This document shows, one piece after another, positions 1 to 7,849 of a stretch of 35,799 nucleotides of DNA. Every line of letters starts with the position of its first letter. Position 1 is the stretch's first letter. Source of the stretch: Streptomyces sp. PH10-H1 (GTDB lineage Bacteria > Actinomycetota > Actinomycetes > Streptomycetales > Streptomycetaceae). The stretch spans positions 83,411-119,209 of the forward strand of contig NZ_JASISZ010000002.1 in assembly GCF_030063355.1 (NCBI RefSeq), written 5' to 3'. The position numbers and the translations under genes are program-made. Below the pieces are notes generated by a model. It worked only from the letters and a program-made list of their open reading frames with translations, searched no databases and was not told the DNA's origin.

Positions 1-94
1 ATTGGGTAAAGGAATCGTCAAGCGGCGCGGCCCTTCCGCGTCTGGAGCCATGGGTTCGGCTGTGGGTCCGAAAAGGGTCCCGTTCCGCGTACGG

Positions 95-1552
95 CTACGC
101 GGGCTGGTCGGCCGGCGTGGTGACGGGAGCCGCGCCGACCGGCGCGAGCTGCGGCCGGGTGGGGCGGGCCGGGATGAAGGCCGCGATCAGCAGGGCGGCG
201 AGGCCGGCCCCGCAGGCGATCGCGAAGGCGACCCGGAATCCGTTCAGCGAGGGCAGCGGCACGCCCCCGAACGGCTGGGTCATATGGGCGAGCACCACCC
301 CGACCACCGCGCTGGAGACCGAGGTGCCGATCGACCGCATCAGGGTGTTGAGCCCGTTGGCGGCGGCGGTCTCCGACAGCGGTACGGCGCCCATGATCAG
401 GGCGGGCATGGCCGCGTAGGCGAGCGCGATGCCGGTGCCGATGACCGCGGAGACCAGGACGACCTCCCACACGCTGTTCATCATGGCCAGCCCCATGGCG
501 TAGCCGGCGGCGACGACGGTCACGCCCAGCATCAACGAGGTCTTCGGGCCGCGAGCGGCCGAGATCCGCGCCGACAGCGGCGAGACCACGATCATCACCA
601 GACCGCCGGGAGCCAGGCACAGCCCGGCGGCGATCATCGACTGACCGAGACCGTAACCGGTCGCCTTGGGCAACTGCAGGAGCTGCGGAAGCACGATCGA
701 CATCGCGAAGAGAGCGAAGCCGACGAGGATCGAGGCGAGGTTGGTGAGCAGCACCTGGGGGCGCGCGGTGGTGCGCAGATCCACCAGAGGCGCGGTGGTC
801 CGCAGCTCGTAGGCACCCCAGCCGAGCAGGATCACCGCGGAGGTGCCGAAGAGTCCGAGGGTGCCGCCGGCCCAGCCCCAGTCGCCGCCCTTGGACACAG
901 CGAGCAGCAGGCAGACCAGTCCGGCCGACAGCCCGACGGCACCGGGGAAGTCGAAGCGGGCGGGGGTGCGCACCCGCGACTCGGGGACGAGGAAGAAGAT
1001 GAGGGTCATGGCGGCGGCCCCGAGCCCGGCCGAGCACAGGAACAGGGAGTGCCAGTCGAAGTGCTGGGCGATGGCCGCGGCACCCGGCATGCCGAGCGCT
1101 CCGCCGATCCCCAGCGAGGAACTCATCAGGGCCATCGCGGAGCCCATCCGCTCCTTGGGGAGTTCGTCGCGCATGATGCTGATGCCGAGCGGGATGACGC
1201 CCATCGCGCCGCCCTGAAGGGCCCGGCCGATCACCATCGGAAGCAACGAGGTGGTGAAGGCGCAGATCAGCGAACCGACCACCAGCAAGCTGAGGCTGAA
1301 GAGCAGAATGCGCCGCTTGCCGTACATGTCGCCGAGCCGGCCCATGACGGGTGTGGCGACGCAACCGGCCAGCAGGGTCGCGGTGATCACCCATGAGGCA
1401 TCGGAGGCAGAGGCGTGCAGCAGCGTGGGGAGTTCTGGGATCAGCGGGACCACGAGGGTTTGCATCACCGCCACGACGATGCCCGCGAAGGCGAGCACCA
1501 CGACGAGGGAGCCGCCCCGGTCGCGGGCCGCTTGGTCGGATATCTGGGGCAC
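95..1552 (-). CDS. MFS multidrug/metabolite exporter, DHA2-like (14 TM)
   Basis: A 485-residue integral membrane protein of the major facilitator superfamily. Motif A (GRLGDMYGKRR) lies at residues 71-81, after the second hydrophobic segment. A glycine-rich motif-C-like segment (LGIGGALGMPG) follows in the fifth. About 14 hydrophobic segments and the length fit the drug:H+ antiporter-2 family, which exports drugs or metabolites across the cytoplasmic membrane using the proton gradient. The start is GTG at 1552, with GGAGG about seven bases upstream. The gene is divergent from a MarR regulator, and a perfect 35-bp palindrome sits 27 bp upstream of the start. Repression by that regulator with relief by an exported or related ligand is therefore inferred. 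The substrate cannot be read from the sequence. No clear terminator is visible before the window edge. Confidence 0.9.
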   Translation of the reverse strand: MPQISDQAARDRGGSLVVVLAFAGIVVAVMQTLVVPLIPELPTLLHASASDASWVITATLLAGCVATPVMGRLGDMYGKRRILLFSLSLLVVGSLICAFTTSLLPMVIGRALQGGAMGVIPLGISIMRDELPKERMGSAMALMSSSLGIGGALGMPGAAAIAQHFDWHSLFLCSAGLGAAAMTLIFFLVPESRVRTPARFDFPGAVGLSAGLVCLLLAVSKGGDWGWAGGTLGLFGTSAVILLGWGAYELRTTAPLVDLRTTARPQVLLTNLASILVGFALFAMSIVLPQLLQLPKATGYGLGQSMIAAGLCLAPGGLVMIVVSPLSARISAARGPKTSLMLGVTVVAAGYAMGLAMMNSVWEVVLVSAVIGTGIALAYAAMPALIMGAVPLSETAAANGLNTLMRSIGTSVSSAVVGVVLAHMTQPFGGVPLPSLNGFRVAFAIACGAGLAALLIAAFIPARPTRPQLAPVGAAPVTTPADQPA

Positions 1553-1578
1553 GTGTACCGCCTCCGGTGAAGTTGGTG

Positions 1579-1613
1579 ATGTGCACGATACACAAGATGT
1601 GTATCGTGCACAT
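1579..1613. promoter_or_regulatory. Perfect 16-3-16 inverted repeat, probable MarR operator
   Basis: ATGTGCACGATACACA (1579-1594) is followed by AGA and then its exact reverse complement (1598-1613). The site lies in the 115-bp gap between the divergent exporter and MarR genes, so it can control both. MarR dimers typically bind palindromes of about 16-20 bp. This one is long enough for two dimers or a composite site. The assignment to the adjacent MarR is inferred from position. Confidence 0.75.
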
Positions 1614-1616
1614 TAC

Positions 1617-1631
1617 GTACCCAATGGGTAC
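1617..1631. promoter_or_regulatory. Second palindrome, GTACCCA-A-TGGGTAC
   Basis: A perfect 7-bp inverted repeat around one central base begins three bases after the 35-bp palindrome and ends about 26 bases before the marR ribosome-binding site. Its sequence is unrelated to the first palindrome. It could be a second operator, a site for another factor, or a short hairpin in the marR leader. Confidence 0.45.
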
Positions 1632-1667
1632 GCTCGGCGCGCAGGACGCGGTGACATAGGAGGCAGT

Positions 1668-2132
1668 GTGCTGGAGCGACTCGAACGGGAGTTGACGCTG
1701 ATCGCCCGGCACCAGGTGATGGCTCGCCGGGACCAGGTGGGCGGGCGGCTGGAGAAGTCCGCGTATCTGCTGCTCAACAGGATCGACTCGGGCGGCGCGA
1801 TGTCCATCGGACAGCTCGCGGAGGCGTTCGGACTGGACACCTCGACGGTCAACCGGCAGACGGCTGCTCTGCTGCGGTCCGGGCTGGCCGAGCGCGTCGC
1901 GGACCCGGACGGCGGTATGGCCCGCAAATTGCGGATCACCGGCGCGGGGAAGGACCGGCTGGCGGCCGACCGGGCGTTCTACCTCAACGGCCTGAGCCGG
2001 GTGCTCGCGGAGTGGACACCGCAGGAGATCCAGCAGTTCGAAGACATACTCACCCGGTTCAACCGCAGCATCGAGGCGCTGGAGGGACGGGAATGGCCCC
2101 GCCCGGAATCGGGCGGGGCCGCAAGCGCGTAA
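1668..2132 (+). CDS. MarR-family transcriptional regulator
   Basis: A 154-residue winged-helix DNA-binding protein. The start is GTG at 1668 with AGGAGG at 1658-1663. The helix-turn-helix lies at about residues 46-70 (SIGQLAEAFGLDTSTVNRQ) and the wing at about 74-92 (LAERVADPDGGMARKL), followed by the C-terminal dimerisation helices. The reading frame stays open upstream to 1251, but that part runs through the operator and antisense to the exporter, so it is excluded. MarR proteins usually repress themselves and a divergent efflux or detoxification gene until a small ligand binds. The divergent MFS exporter and the intervening palindrome fit this. The ligand is unknown. Confidence 0.9.
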   Translation: MLERLERELTLIARHQVMARRDQVGGRLEKSAYLLLNRIDSGGAMSIGQLAEAFGLDTSTVNRQTAALLRSGLAERVADPDGGMARKLRITGAGKDRLAADRAFYLNGLSRVLAEWTPQEIQQFEDILTRFNRSIEALEGREWPRPESGGAASA

Positions 2133-2135
2133 CCC

Positions 2136-2158
2136 GCTAGGGCCTGTCCGGCCCTAGC
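2136..2158. terminator. Bidirectional hairpin between convergent genes
   Basis: GCTAGGGCC (2136-2144), a 5-base loop and GGCCCTAGC (2150-2158) form a perfect 9-bp stem in the 21-bp gap between the convergent marR and phosphatase genes. It extends into the phosphatase stop codon. There is no long T tract, as is usual for Streptomyces terminators. Its symmetry allows it to act on both transcripts. Confidence 0.7.
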
Positions 2159-4754
2159 CGGGCAGCGGGAGTTCGAACCAGACGACCTTGCCGACCGCCT
2201 TGCGGCTGGTGCCCCAGTGGCGCGACAGGTGGGAGACCAGGGCGAGGCCGCGGCCTTCCTCGTCGTCCGCGTCGGCACGCCGCAGGTGCGGCAGGTTGTG
2301 ATCGTCGTCGCTGACCTCGACCAGCAGCTTGCCGACGCGCATCAGGCGCAGCTGTACCTCGTGCGACGCCGCCCGCAGCGCGTTGGTGACCAGCTCGCTG
2401 ACCAGCAGTTCGGTGACGTCCATCAGCCGCTCCAGACCCCAGACGCCGAGCTGGTGGCGGGTGAGTTCACGAGCGGTGCGGACCTCGGAGAGGTCCATCC
2501 GGAGCGTCCACTGGACGACGTCCTCGGAGGCGATGCCCTCGAACCGGGCGACCAGCAGGGCGACATCGTCACGCCGGTCGTCGGAGTGCAGCCGGCTGAG
2601 GATCTGCGCGCACACGTCCTCGGGGGTCTGCTGCGGCTCGATGACATTGGCGCACAGGGCGGCCAGCCCGGCGTCTATGCCCTGGCCGCGGACCTCAACC
2701 AGGCCGTCCGTGCACAGCACCAGCCAACTGCCGTCGGGCACCGGGATCTCGACGGTCTCGAAGGGGACACCGCCGACGCCGATCGGCGCGCCCTGGGGGA
2801 TCTGCAGCAGCTCGCTGCGCCCGTCGTGGCGGGCCAGGACCGGCGGGATGTGGCCCGCGTTGGCGAGGGTCAGATTGCGGTGGATCGGGTCGTAGACCGC
2901 GTAGACGCAGGTGGCGAGGTGTTCGGGACCAAGCCGGTGCGCGAGATTGTCCAGGTGGCGCAGGAGCTGTGCCGGCGGCAGGTCCAGTGCGGCCATCGTG
3001 ATCACGGACGTACGGAACTGGCCCATGACGGCGGCGCTGAGCAGGCCGTGGCCCATCACGTCACCGACGATCAGCGCGACACGGCCGCCGGGGAGCTGGA
3101 TCGCGTCGAACCAGTCGCCGCCGACCTGCGCCTGGCGGTCGCCCGGCATGTAGTGGTGCGCGATCCGGACGCCGGGAATCTTGGGCGGACGGGTCGGCAT
3201 CATGCTGCGCTGGAGGGTCGCGGCGGCGCGGGACTCGAAGCGGTGGAGGCGGGCGTTGTCGAGGTGGACGGCGCCCCGGGTGACGATCTCGACCGCGGTC
3301 GCGGCGTCCTTCGCGTCGAACGGACGACGGTTCGGCTGCCGCAGGAAGCACATCCGGCCGAGGACCGTACCGCGCGCGGTGAGCGGGACCACGACCATGG
3401 AACGGCCGGGCAGCATCGGGCCGAGGGCCGGAATGCCCAGGTCGAGCGCTAGATCCTGGGCGAGCGCCGGCTCGATGACGGGCACGAGCAGCGGTTCGCC
3501 GAGGCGCGGGGTGATGTCGTCGGCGGAGAGGGTGATCAACTCGCCCTCCGGGACCGCGCTGTCCCAGGATCCGGGCGGCCCGCGGTGGGCGACCGCGACC
3601 CTGCGGAGCAGGACGGTGTCGGACGGCCGGTCGTCCTTCGGAGGCTCGGTGTCGGAGAACAGCTGGTCGACGATGAGGATCGCGGCGAAGTCCGCGAAGC
3701 GCGGGACGGTCACGGCACACAACTCGCGCGCCGTGGTGTCGAGATCGAGGGTGCTGCCGACCTTGGTGCCGGTCTCGCGCAGTAACGCGAGCTGCTCGTC
3801 CAGGATATGGCCGGGGGCGGGCGTCGCGAAGATCGGCACGGCGGGGACGGCGGACAAGCCCTCGGCGCCGGTGCGCGCACCGCCGGTGCACGCAACGCCG
3901 GCCGGGCCGGTGCCTGAGCGGGGCGCGGGGAGCAGTTCCCTGCGGTTCGTGCGGATCTGCCGCAGGGTGCCGCCGTCGGCCTCGTACTCCCTTGGCAGGA
4001 CGGGGAGTTCGGTGCTGCCGTCCACTCGTAGGACGGGGTACCCCAGCGGTACGACCTGCCGCATGATCCGGTCGAGCCGGCCGGGGCTCACCCGGGGAAG
4101 GACGATGCCGAGGCGGGCGGTCAGATGCCGGGCGTGCGCCAGATCGGGGACGGGCGCGAGCTGGGCGGAGACCGAGATGCCCTCGCGGACGGGTTCCTCC
4201 GCGGCGTACGTCAGCAGGCGGTCGCCGAGGGCGATCCGCAGCGAGCCGGTGCGCAGCGGCTTGGCGTTGGCGGCGATGGCCAGCAGGCTGCGGCCGGCGG
4301 GCTCCATGATCCGGTACGTCCACCACAGCACGTCGCGAACGGTGCCGTCCCGGTCGGTGGTGTCGAGCGAACCGGCCCAGGCGGGATGGGTGAGGTCGTC
4401 GAGCAGGTCGAGCGTGTCCTGGTGCGGAGCGCCGGAGGCGGTCAGCAGCCCGGAGGCGCGATGGCCGAAGACGCCCTCCCAGCGATGGCCGAAAAGCTCC
4501 TCGGCGCCGCGGTTCCAGTACGAGACGCGGCCGTCGGGATCAACGCATAGGACGGCGAGGCGCAGGAGCGCGGCCACACCGGTGGTGGCCAGCGGAGCAG
4601 CGGCGGCGACGCCGCTGCCGGCCGCGTTGCCGTTCTCGGCGGCAGGGTCGGCGGACATATCCTTCGCTTTCGTCGCCTCCGCGCCAACGGCCGGCCCCTG
4701 GGCTGGGCCTTTGGCCGTATCGGCGGACTGGGAAAGCCGGGTCATCTCGTTCAA
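2154..4754 (-). CDS. PAS-GAF-SpoIIE phosphatase with C-terminal HATPase (RsbU/anti-sigma-like)
   Basis: An 866-residue cytoplasmic signalling protein. Visible domains in order are: a disordered Ala-rich N-terminus (1-55); a PAS domain (about 60-150, with VLCVDPDGRVSYWNRGAEEL); a less clear sensory stretch; a GAF domain (about 320-500); a PP2C/SpoIIE serine phosphatase (about 510-720) with metal-site motifs GGDWFDA, GDVMGHG, CTDGLVE and RRDDVALL; and a HATPase_c_2 domain (about 735-866) with ELVTNALRAA and GRGLALV. In this family the phosphatase dephosphorylates anti-anti-sigma factors and the HATPase domain resembles RsbW/SpoIIAB kinases, so one chain may hold both opposing activities. The start is TTG at 4754, with AGGTG seven bases upstream. 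ATG at 4745 is the alternative. It is divergent from the DUF2252 gene. The partner sigma factor and the signal are unknown. Confidence 0.9.
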   Translation of the reverse strand: MNEMTRLSQSADTAKGPAQGPAVGAEATKAKDMSADPAAENGNAAGSGVAAAAPLATTGVAALLRLAVLCVDPDGRVSYWNRGAEELFGHRWEGVFGHRASGLLTASGAPHQDTLDLLDDLTHPAWAGSLDTTDRDGTVRDVLWWTYRIMEPAGRSLLAIAANAKPLRTGSLRIALGDRLLTYAAEEPVREGISVSAQLAPVPDLAHARHLTARLGIVLPRVSPGRLDRIMRQVVPLGYPVLRVDGSTELPVLPREYEADGGTLRQIRTNRRELLPAPRSGTGPAGVACTGGARTGAEGLSAVPAVPIFATPAPGHILDEQLALLRETGTKVGSTLDLDTTARELCAVTVPRFADFAAILIVDQLFSDTEPPKDDRPSDTVLLRRVAVAHRGPPGSWDSAVPEGELITLSADDITPRLGEPLLVPVIEPALAQDLALDLGIPALGPMLPGRSMVVVPLTARGTVLGRMCFLRQPNRRPFDAKDAATAVEIVTRGAVHLDNARLHRFESRAAATLQRSMMPTRPPKIPGVRIAHHYMPGDRQAQVGGDWFDAIQLPGGRVALIVGDVMGHGLLSAAVMGQFRTSVITMAALDLPPAQLLRHLDNLAHRLGPEHLATCVYAVYDPIHRNLTLANAGHIPPVLARHDGRSELLQIPQGAPIGVGGVPFETVEIPVPDGSWLVLCTDGLVEVRGQGIDAGLAALCANVIEPQQTPEDVCAQILSRLHSDDRRDDVALLVARFEGIASEDVVQWTLRMDLSEVRTARELTRHQLGVWGLERLMDVTELLVSELVTNALRAASHEVQLRLMRVGKLLVEVSDDDHNLPHLRRADADDEEGRGLALVSHLSRHWGTSRKAVGKVVWFELPLPG

Positions 4755-4899
4755 CGTCGTGCACCTGCGGTTCGGCGCTGAGTAGGGTCCAGCTCAAGGC
4801 AAGCATGAAACTTCGGGCGGGGTCGACCAAATGGCCAGATTGCCCCCCAGCGGTGGGGTAAGCGGCATCGGTGCCTCCGCCTGCTGACGGGGAGGGCAC

Positions 4900-6345
4900 A
4901 TGTCGGAGTCGAGGGTTCCTCGCATAACAGGGTTCGCGCGGTGGCCGCACGAGGCGACGGCGAGGACGGCGGGCAAGGCGCTGCGGGACCGGGTGCCGCG
5001 TGCGGCGCACGATCAGCTGCCGGACGGCGGTGACCGGCCGGGACCGCTGGGGGCGCTGGAAGCGTCCAATTCCGGCCGGATCGATGGGCTGATACCGCTA
5101 CGGGTCGGGCGGATGGCGGCGAGCCCGTTCGCCTTTCTGCGCGGCTCGGCCGGGCTGATGGCGGCCGATCTCGTCGACACCCCGGTTACCGGCGTCGGCG
5201 CCCAGATCTGCGGCGACGCACACGCGGCGAACTTCGGGCTCTACGGCGACGCCCATGGCCGGCTGGTCATGGACATCAACGATTTCGACGAGACGGTGCA
5301 CGGCCCGTGGGAATGGGATGTGAAGCGGCTAGCGGCTTCGCTGGTGCTCGCCGGGCGGGAGGCGGGCGCGTCCGAGGACAAATGCCGGGCGGCGGCGTAC
5401 GACGCGGTCGGGGCGTACCGGCGCACCATGCGGCTGCTCGCCAAGCTCCCGGTGCTGGACGCGTGGAACGCCATCGCGCACGAGGAGCTGCTCGCGCACG
5501 CGGACGCGCGCGATCTGCTGGGCACGCTGGAGCAGGTGTCGGCCAAGGCGCGGAAGAACACCAGCGCGAAGTTCGCGTCGCGGTCGACGGAGCTGCTGGC
5601 GGACGGCGGACGGCGCTTCGTCGACGCCTTGCCGGTGCTGCGGCGGGTGCCGGACGCGGAGGCGGCGTCGGTCGCGGGGGCGCTGGACGGCTATCTGCGG
5701 ACGGTGTCGGAGGACCGGCTGCCGCTGCTGGCGCGCTACGCGGTGCACGATGTGGCGTTCCGCGTGGTGGGGACGGGGAGCGTGGGGACCCGGTCGTACG
5801 TGGTGCTGCTGCTGGACCACCTGGGGGAGCCGCTGGTGCTGCAGGTGAAGGAGGCCCGCGCGTCGGCGCTGCGGCCGTACGTGGCGAAGGCCGGCTTCGA
5901 TGTCGCGGATCCGGATTCGGGAACGGGTTCGGCTAAGGGGTCGCGTTCGCGTTCGGGGGGCGGGAGCGCGCATGAGGGTCGTCGTGTGGTGCTCGGGCAG
6001 AAGCGGATGCAGGTGGTCAGCGACATCCTGCTCGGGTGGACGACCGTGGAGGGGCTGCCGTATCAGGTGAGGCAGTTCCGGAACCGGAAGGGGAGCGTGG
6101 ATCCGGCGGCGCTGGAGACGGGGCTGATCGACGACTACGCGCGGATGACCGGGGCGCTGCTCGCCCGGGCCCACTCGCACAGCGCGGATCCTCGGCTGAT
6201 CGCCGGGTACTGCGGCAAGAATGATGAGCTGGACGCGGCGATCACCACCTTCGCGGTCGCGTACGCGGACCGTACGGAGGCCGATCACGCGGAGCTGCTG
6301 GGCGCGATCAGGACCGGCAAGGTGTCGGCCGAGCTCGGCATCTAG
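4900..6345 (+). CDS. DUF2252 domain-containing protein
   Basis: A 481-residue protein of the DUF2252 family, which is common in actinomycetes and has no settled function. The family core is recognisable by ICGDAHAANFGLY (about 102-114), MDINDFDET (124-132) and GPWEWDVKRLA (135-145). The Asp/His/Asn arrangement resembles the catalytic and metal-binding loops of aminoglycoside-phosphotransferase or kinase-like folds, which is an inference from pattern only. A Ser/Gly/Arg-rich insert around residues 340-362 (SGTGSAKGSRSRSGGG) is probably a disordered loop. The start is ATG at 4900 with GGAGG five bases upstream. No signal peptide is visible. The gene is divergent from the SpoIIE-type phosphatase over 145 bp and is followed by a tandem-repeat trailer. 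Confidence 0.85.
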   Translation: MSESRVPRITGFARWPHEATARTAGKALRDRVPRAAHDQLPDGGDRPGPLGALEASNSGRIDGLIPLRVGRMAASPFAFLRGSAGLMAADLVDTPVTGVGAQICGDAHAANFGLYGDAHGRLVMDINDFDETVHGPWEWDVKRLAASLVLAGREAGASEDKCRAAAYDAVGAYRRTMRLLAKLPVLDAWNAIAHEELLAHADARDLLGTLEQVSAKARKNTSAKFASRSTELLADGGRRFVDALPVLRRVPDAEAASVAGALDGYLRTVSEDRLPLLARYAVHDVAFRVVGTGSVGTRSYVVLLLDHLGEPLVLQVKEARASALRPYVAKAGFDVADPDSGTGSAKGSRSRSGGGSAHEGRRVVLGQKRMQVVSDILLGWTTVEGLPYQVRQFRNRKGSVDPAALETGLIDDYARMTGALLARAHSHSADPRLIAGYCGKNDELDAAITTFAVAYADRTEADHAELLGAIRTGKVSAELGI

Positions 6346-6351
6346 AAGCGC

Positions 6352-6418
6352 GGTATCCAGGAGCCGGTATCCAGGAGCCGGTATCCAGGAGGTCGGTATC
6401 CAGGAGGTCAGTATCCAG
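6352..6418. repeat. Tandem repeat, GGTATCCAGGAG(CC/GTC), about 4.6 copies
   Basis: Starting six bases after the DUF2252 stop codon there are two 14-bp units GGTATCCAGGAGCC, two 15-bp units GGTATCCAGGAGGTC and a partial copy AGTATCCAG. The array is non-coding in any recognised frame. It ends just before an AT-rich patch containing TATAAAT (6430-6436). It may be a product of replication slippage, or a repeated binding site upstream of the J-domain gene. Confidence 0.85.
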
Positions 6419-6538
6419 CGCGATTCATGTATAAATCCTGACGAATAGGCGCGAAAGTGAGGAGCGGAGGCCGGTGCGGCGGCCGTCTCGGGGCGGGGGC
6501 TCGGGACGGGGGGCTGCCCGGCTCCGTAGGCTGTGCGA

Positions 6539-7333
6539 GTGACGAACCCGGAAGCGGAACAGGTGGATCAGCGGGCCTCCCAGCGGTTGGCGAAGGCAGT
6601 GCGCGCCGCTGAGCAGGCACTCATCGAGTTCGAGATCGCGGTGGAGACCTTCCGGGTCGAGGTGGACAACTTCTCCCGGCTGCATCACCAGCGGCTCGGC
6701 CCGATGTATGCCCGGCTGGATGAGCTGGACGCCCTGATCGCGGAAGCGGTGGCGGCGAACAGTGGCGACCGGGCGGACATCGAGCGGGCCTGGGAGGCGC
6801 GCGCTCTAGTCATGCCCATGCCTGGGATCGAGGAGCTCTTCGAGGGGATGCTCGGCCAGGACGGCGTGCGGCCGGTCGAGGACCCGAATCCCCCGCGCCG
6901 GGTACGGCCGGGCAAGGAGGCGCAGCGGCTCTACCGCGAGCTGGCCCGTAAGGCGCACCCGGACCTGGCGCAGGACGAGGCGGAGAAGGAGCGGCGCAGC
7001 GTCTTCATCGCGCGGGTCAATGAGGCCTACGCGGACGCCGACGAGGACCTGCTGCGCGAGCTGGGGGCGGAGTGGGAGGCCGGGCCGGCTCTCGAGGAGG
7101 AGCTGCCGACCGAGGCGGAGGTGCTCTACGCCCGGCTGGAGTGGCTGGCCGAACGCAAGGAGGCGCTGTCCGTGATCGCCGCGGACCTGGACGGCAGCGC
7201 GATCGGGCAGATGATGAAACTGTCGCCCGATGATCCGGACGGACTGCTCAACGAGATCGCCGAGCAGCTGCTGGAACAGGTGGGGGCGCGGGAGGCACGG
7301 CTCGCGGAGCTGGTCCGCTCCAGCGACGGCTGA
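6539..7333 (+). CDS. J-domain (DnaJ-like) protein
   Basis: About 264 residues. The N-terminal third (about 8-75) is rich in Ala, Glu and Leu and looks helical or coiled-coil. A J domain follows at about 127-180 with the hallmark HPD (RKAHPDLAQ) between its helices and a helix III containing FIARVNEAYADAD. The C-terminal part is acidic and helical. J proteins stimulate the ATPase of Hsp70 (DnaK) and recruit clients. There is no Gly/Phe region or zinc finger, so this is a class III J protein with a specialised, unknown client. No ribosome-binding site is visible. TAGGCT (6527-6532) lies six bases before GTG 6539, the pattern of a leaderless actinobacterial start. GTG at 6533 is in frame but would overlap that promoter element. 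Confidence 0.8.
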   Translation: MTNPEAEQVDQRASQRLAKAVRAAEQALIEFEIAVETFRVEVDNFSRLHHQRLGPMYARLDELDALIAEAVAANSGDRADIERAWEARALVMPMPGIEELFEGMLGQDGVRPVEDPNPPRRVRPGKEAQRLYRELARKAHPDLAQDEAEKERRSVFIARVNEAYADADEDLLRELGAEWEAGPALEEELPTEAEVLYARLEWLAERKEALSVIAADLDGSAIGQMMKLSPDDPDGLLNEIAEQLLEQVGAREARLAELVRSSDG

Positions 7334-7352
7334 GGTAGCTTTCTCGAGTCCG

Positions 7353-7393
7353 GTGTGTGCGTTGTATGTGTTGTACGTGTTGTACGTGTTGTG
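7353..7393. repeat. Short 9-bp tandem repeat TTGTAYGTG before the rhodanese gene
   Basis: A TTGTATGTG unit is followed by two TTGTACGTG units and partial flanking copies, in the gap between the J-domain and rhodanese genes. It ends immediately before the rhodanese ribosome-binding site (GAGGAGG). It is unusually T-rich for this genome. It has no recognised function and may be a slippage product within the leader. Confidence 0.7.
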
Positions 7394-7411
7394 TCGAGGA
7401 GGCCACCCCCC

Positions 7412-7744
7412 ATGTTCCACTCCCAGTTGCCCGCGGTGGACGCCGTGAGCGTTCCGGCTGACGGTTTCCTGCTGGATGTCCGGGAGAACGGCGAATGGGC
7501 GGCCGGGCACGCGCGGGACGCGCTCCACATCCCCATGGGCGAGGTCGTGAGCCGGATCGCCGAGGTGCCGGACGGCCGGCGCGTGCACGTGGTGTGCCGG
7601 GTCGGCGGACGGTCGGCGCAGGTTGCCCAGTACCTGATCGCCCAGGGTGTCGACGCGGTGAACGTGGACGGCGGGATGCTCGGATGGGAAGCGGCCGGGC
7701 GGCCGCTGGTGTCGGACAACGACGGCCCGGCCTTCGTGCTCTGA
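7412..7744 (+). CDS. Single-domain rhodanese-like protein
   Basis: A 110-residue single rhodanese domain. Visible motifs are LLDVRENGEWAAGHARDALHIP near the N-terminus and the active-site loop VCRVGGRSAQ with the catalytic cysteine at residue 62, then the C-terminal family signature NVDGGMLGWEAAGRPL. Such domains carry a persulfide sulfur on the cysteine and transfer it to acceptors such as thiols or cyanide. No signal peptide is seen, so it should be cytosolic. The start is ATG at 7412 with GAGGAGG about nine bases upstream. It lies 78 bp downstream of the J-domain gene on the same strand and may be cotranscribed. The specific sulfur acceptor is unknown. Confidence 0.9.
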   Translation: MFHSQLPAVDAVSVPADGFLLDVRENGEWAAGHARDALHIPMGEVVSRIAEVPDGRRVHVVCRVGGRSAQVAQYLIAQGVDAVNVDGGMLGWEAAGRPLVSDNDGPAFVL

Positions 7745-7792
7745 TCCCGCGTCTTCGTGCTCTGAGCTGCGTCTTCGTTTTCTGATCCCGCG
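7732..7792. repeat. About 20-bp tandem repeat spanning the rhodanese stop codon
   Basis: The segment CTTCGTGCTCTGATCCCGCG, which contains the TGA stop, is followed by two diverged copies (CTTCGTGCTCTGAGCTGCGT and CTTCGTTTTCTGATCCCGCG). Each copy carries a CTGA in register, so the end of the gene appears to have been copied in tandem. The array leads into the convergent acyl-CoA dehydrogenase gene. Confidence 0.75.
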
Positions 7793-7797
7793 CTGGT

Positions 7798-7810
7798 GGC
7801 CGTCACGGCC
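7798..7810. terminator. Weak hairpin GGCCG-TCA-CGGCC
   Basis: A 5-bp GC-only stem with a 3-base loop lies between the convergent rhodanese and acyl-CoA dehydrogenase genes. It is the only obvious hairpin there and could terminate transcription in both directions. It is short and lacks a T tract. Confidence 0.35.
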
Positions 7811-7849
7811 CGGTGGGGCTGTGATGTGTTCTTTGCCTGCCCGGCAGCT

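Noticed and set aside
61..90. Terminator after the MFS gene from GGGTCC copies around GAAAA
   Set aside because: The GGGTCC copies are direct repeats, not inverted, so no stem forms.
2..1396. Long forward open frame (464 codons) rich in Gly, Arg, His and Gln
   Set aside because: It is antisense to the MFS exporter, has the residue bias of a GC-rich shadow frame and no family motifs. Similar antisense frames over most genes here were left out for the same reason.
1251..1667. N-terminal extension of the MarR frame
   Set aside because: It runs through the palindromic operator and antisense to the exporter, and a strong AGGAGG supports GTG 1668.
6352..6418. Possible CRISPR array
   Set aside because: The units are 14-15 bp and contiguous with no unique spacers, and no cas genes are present.
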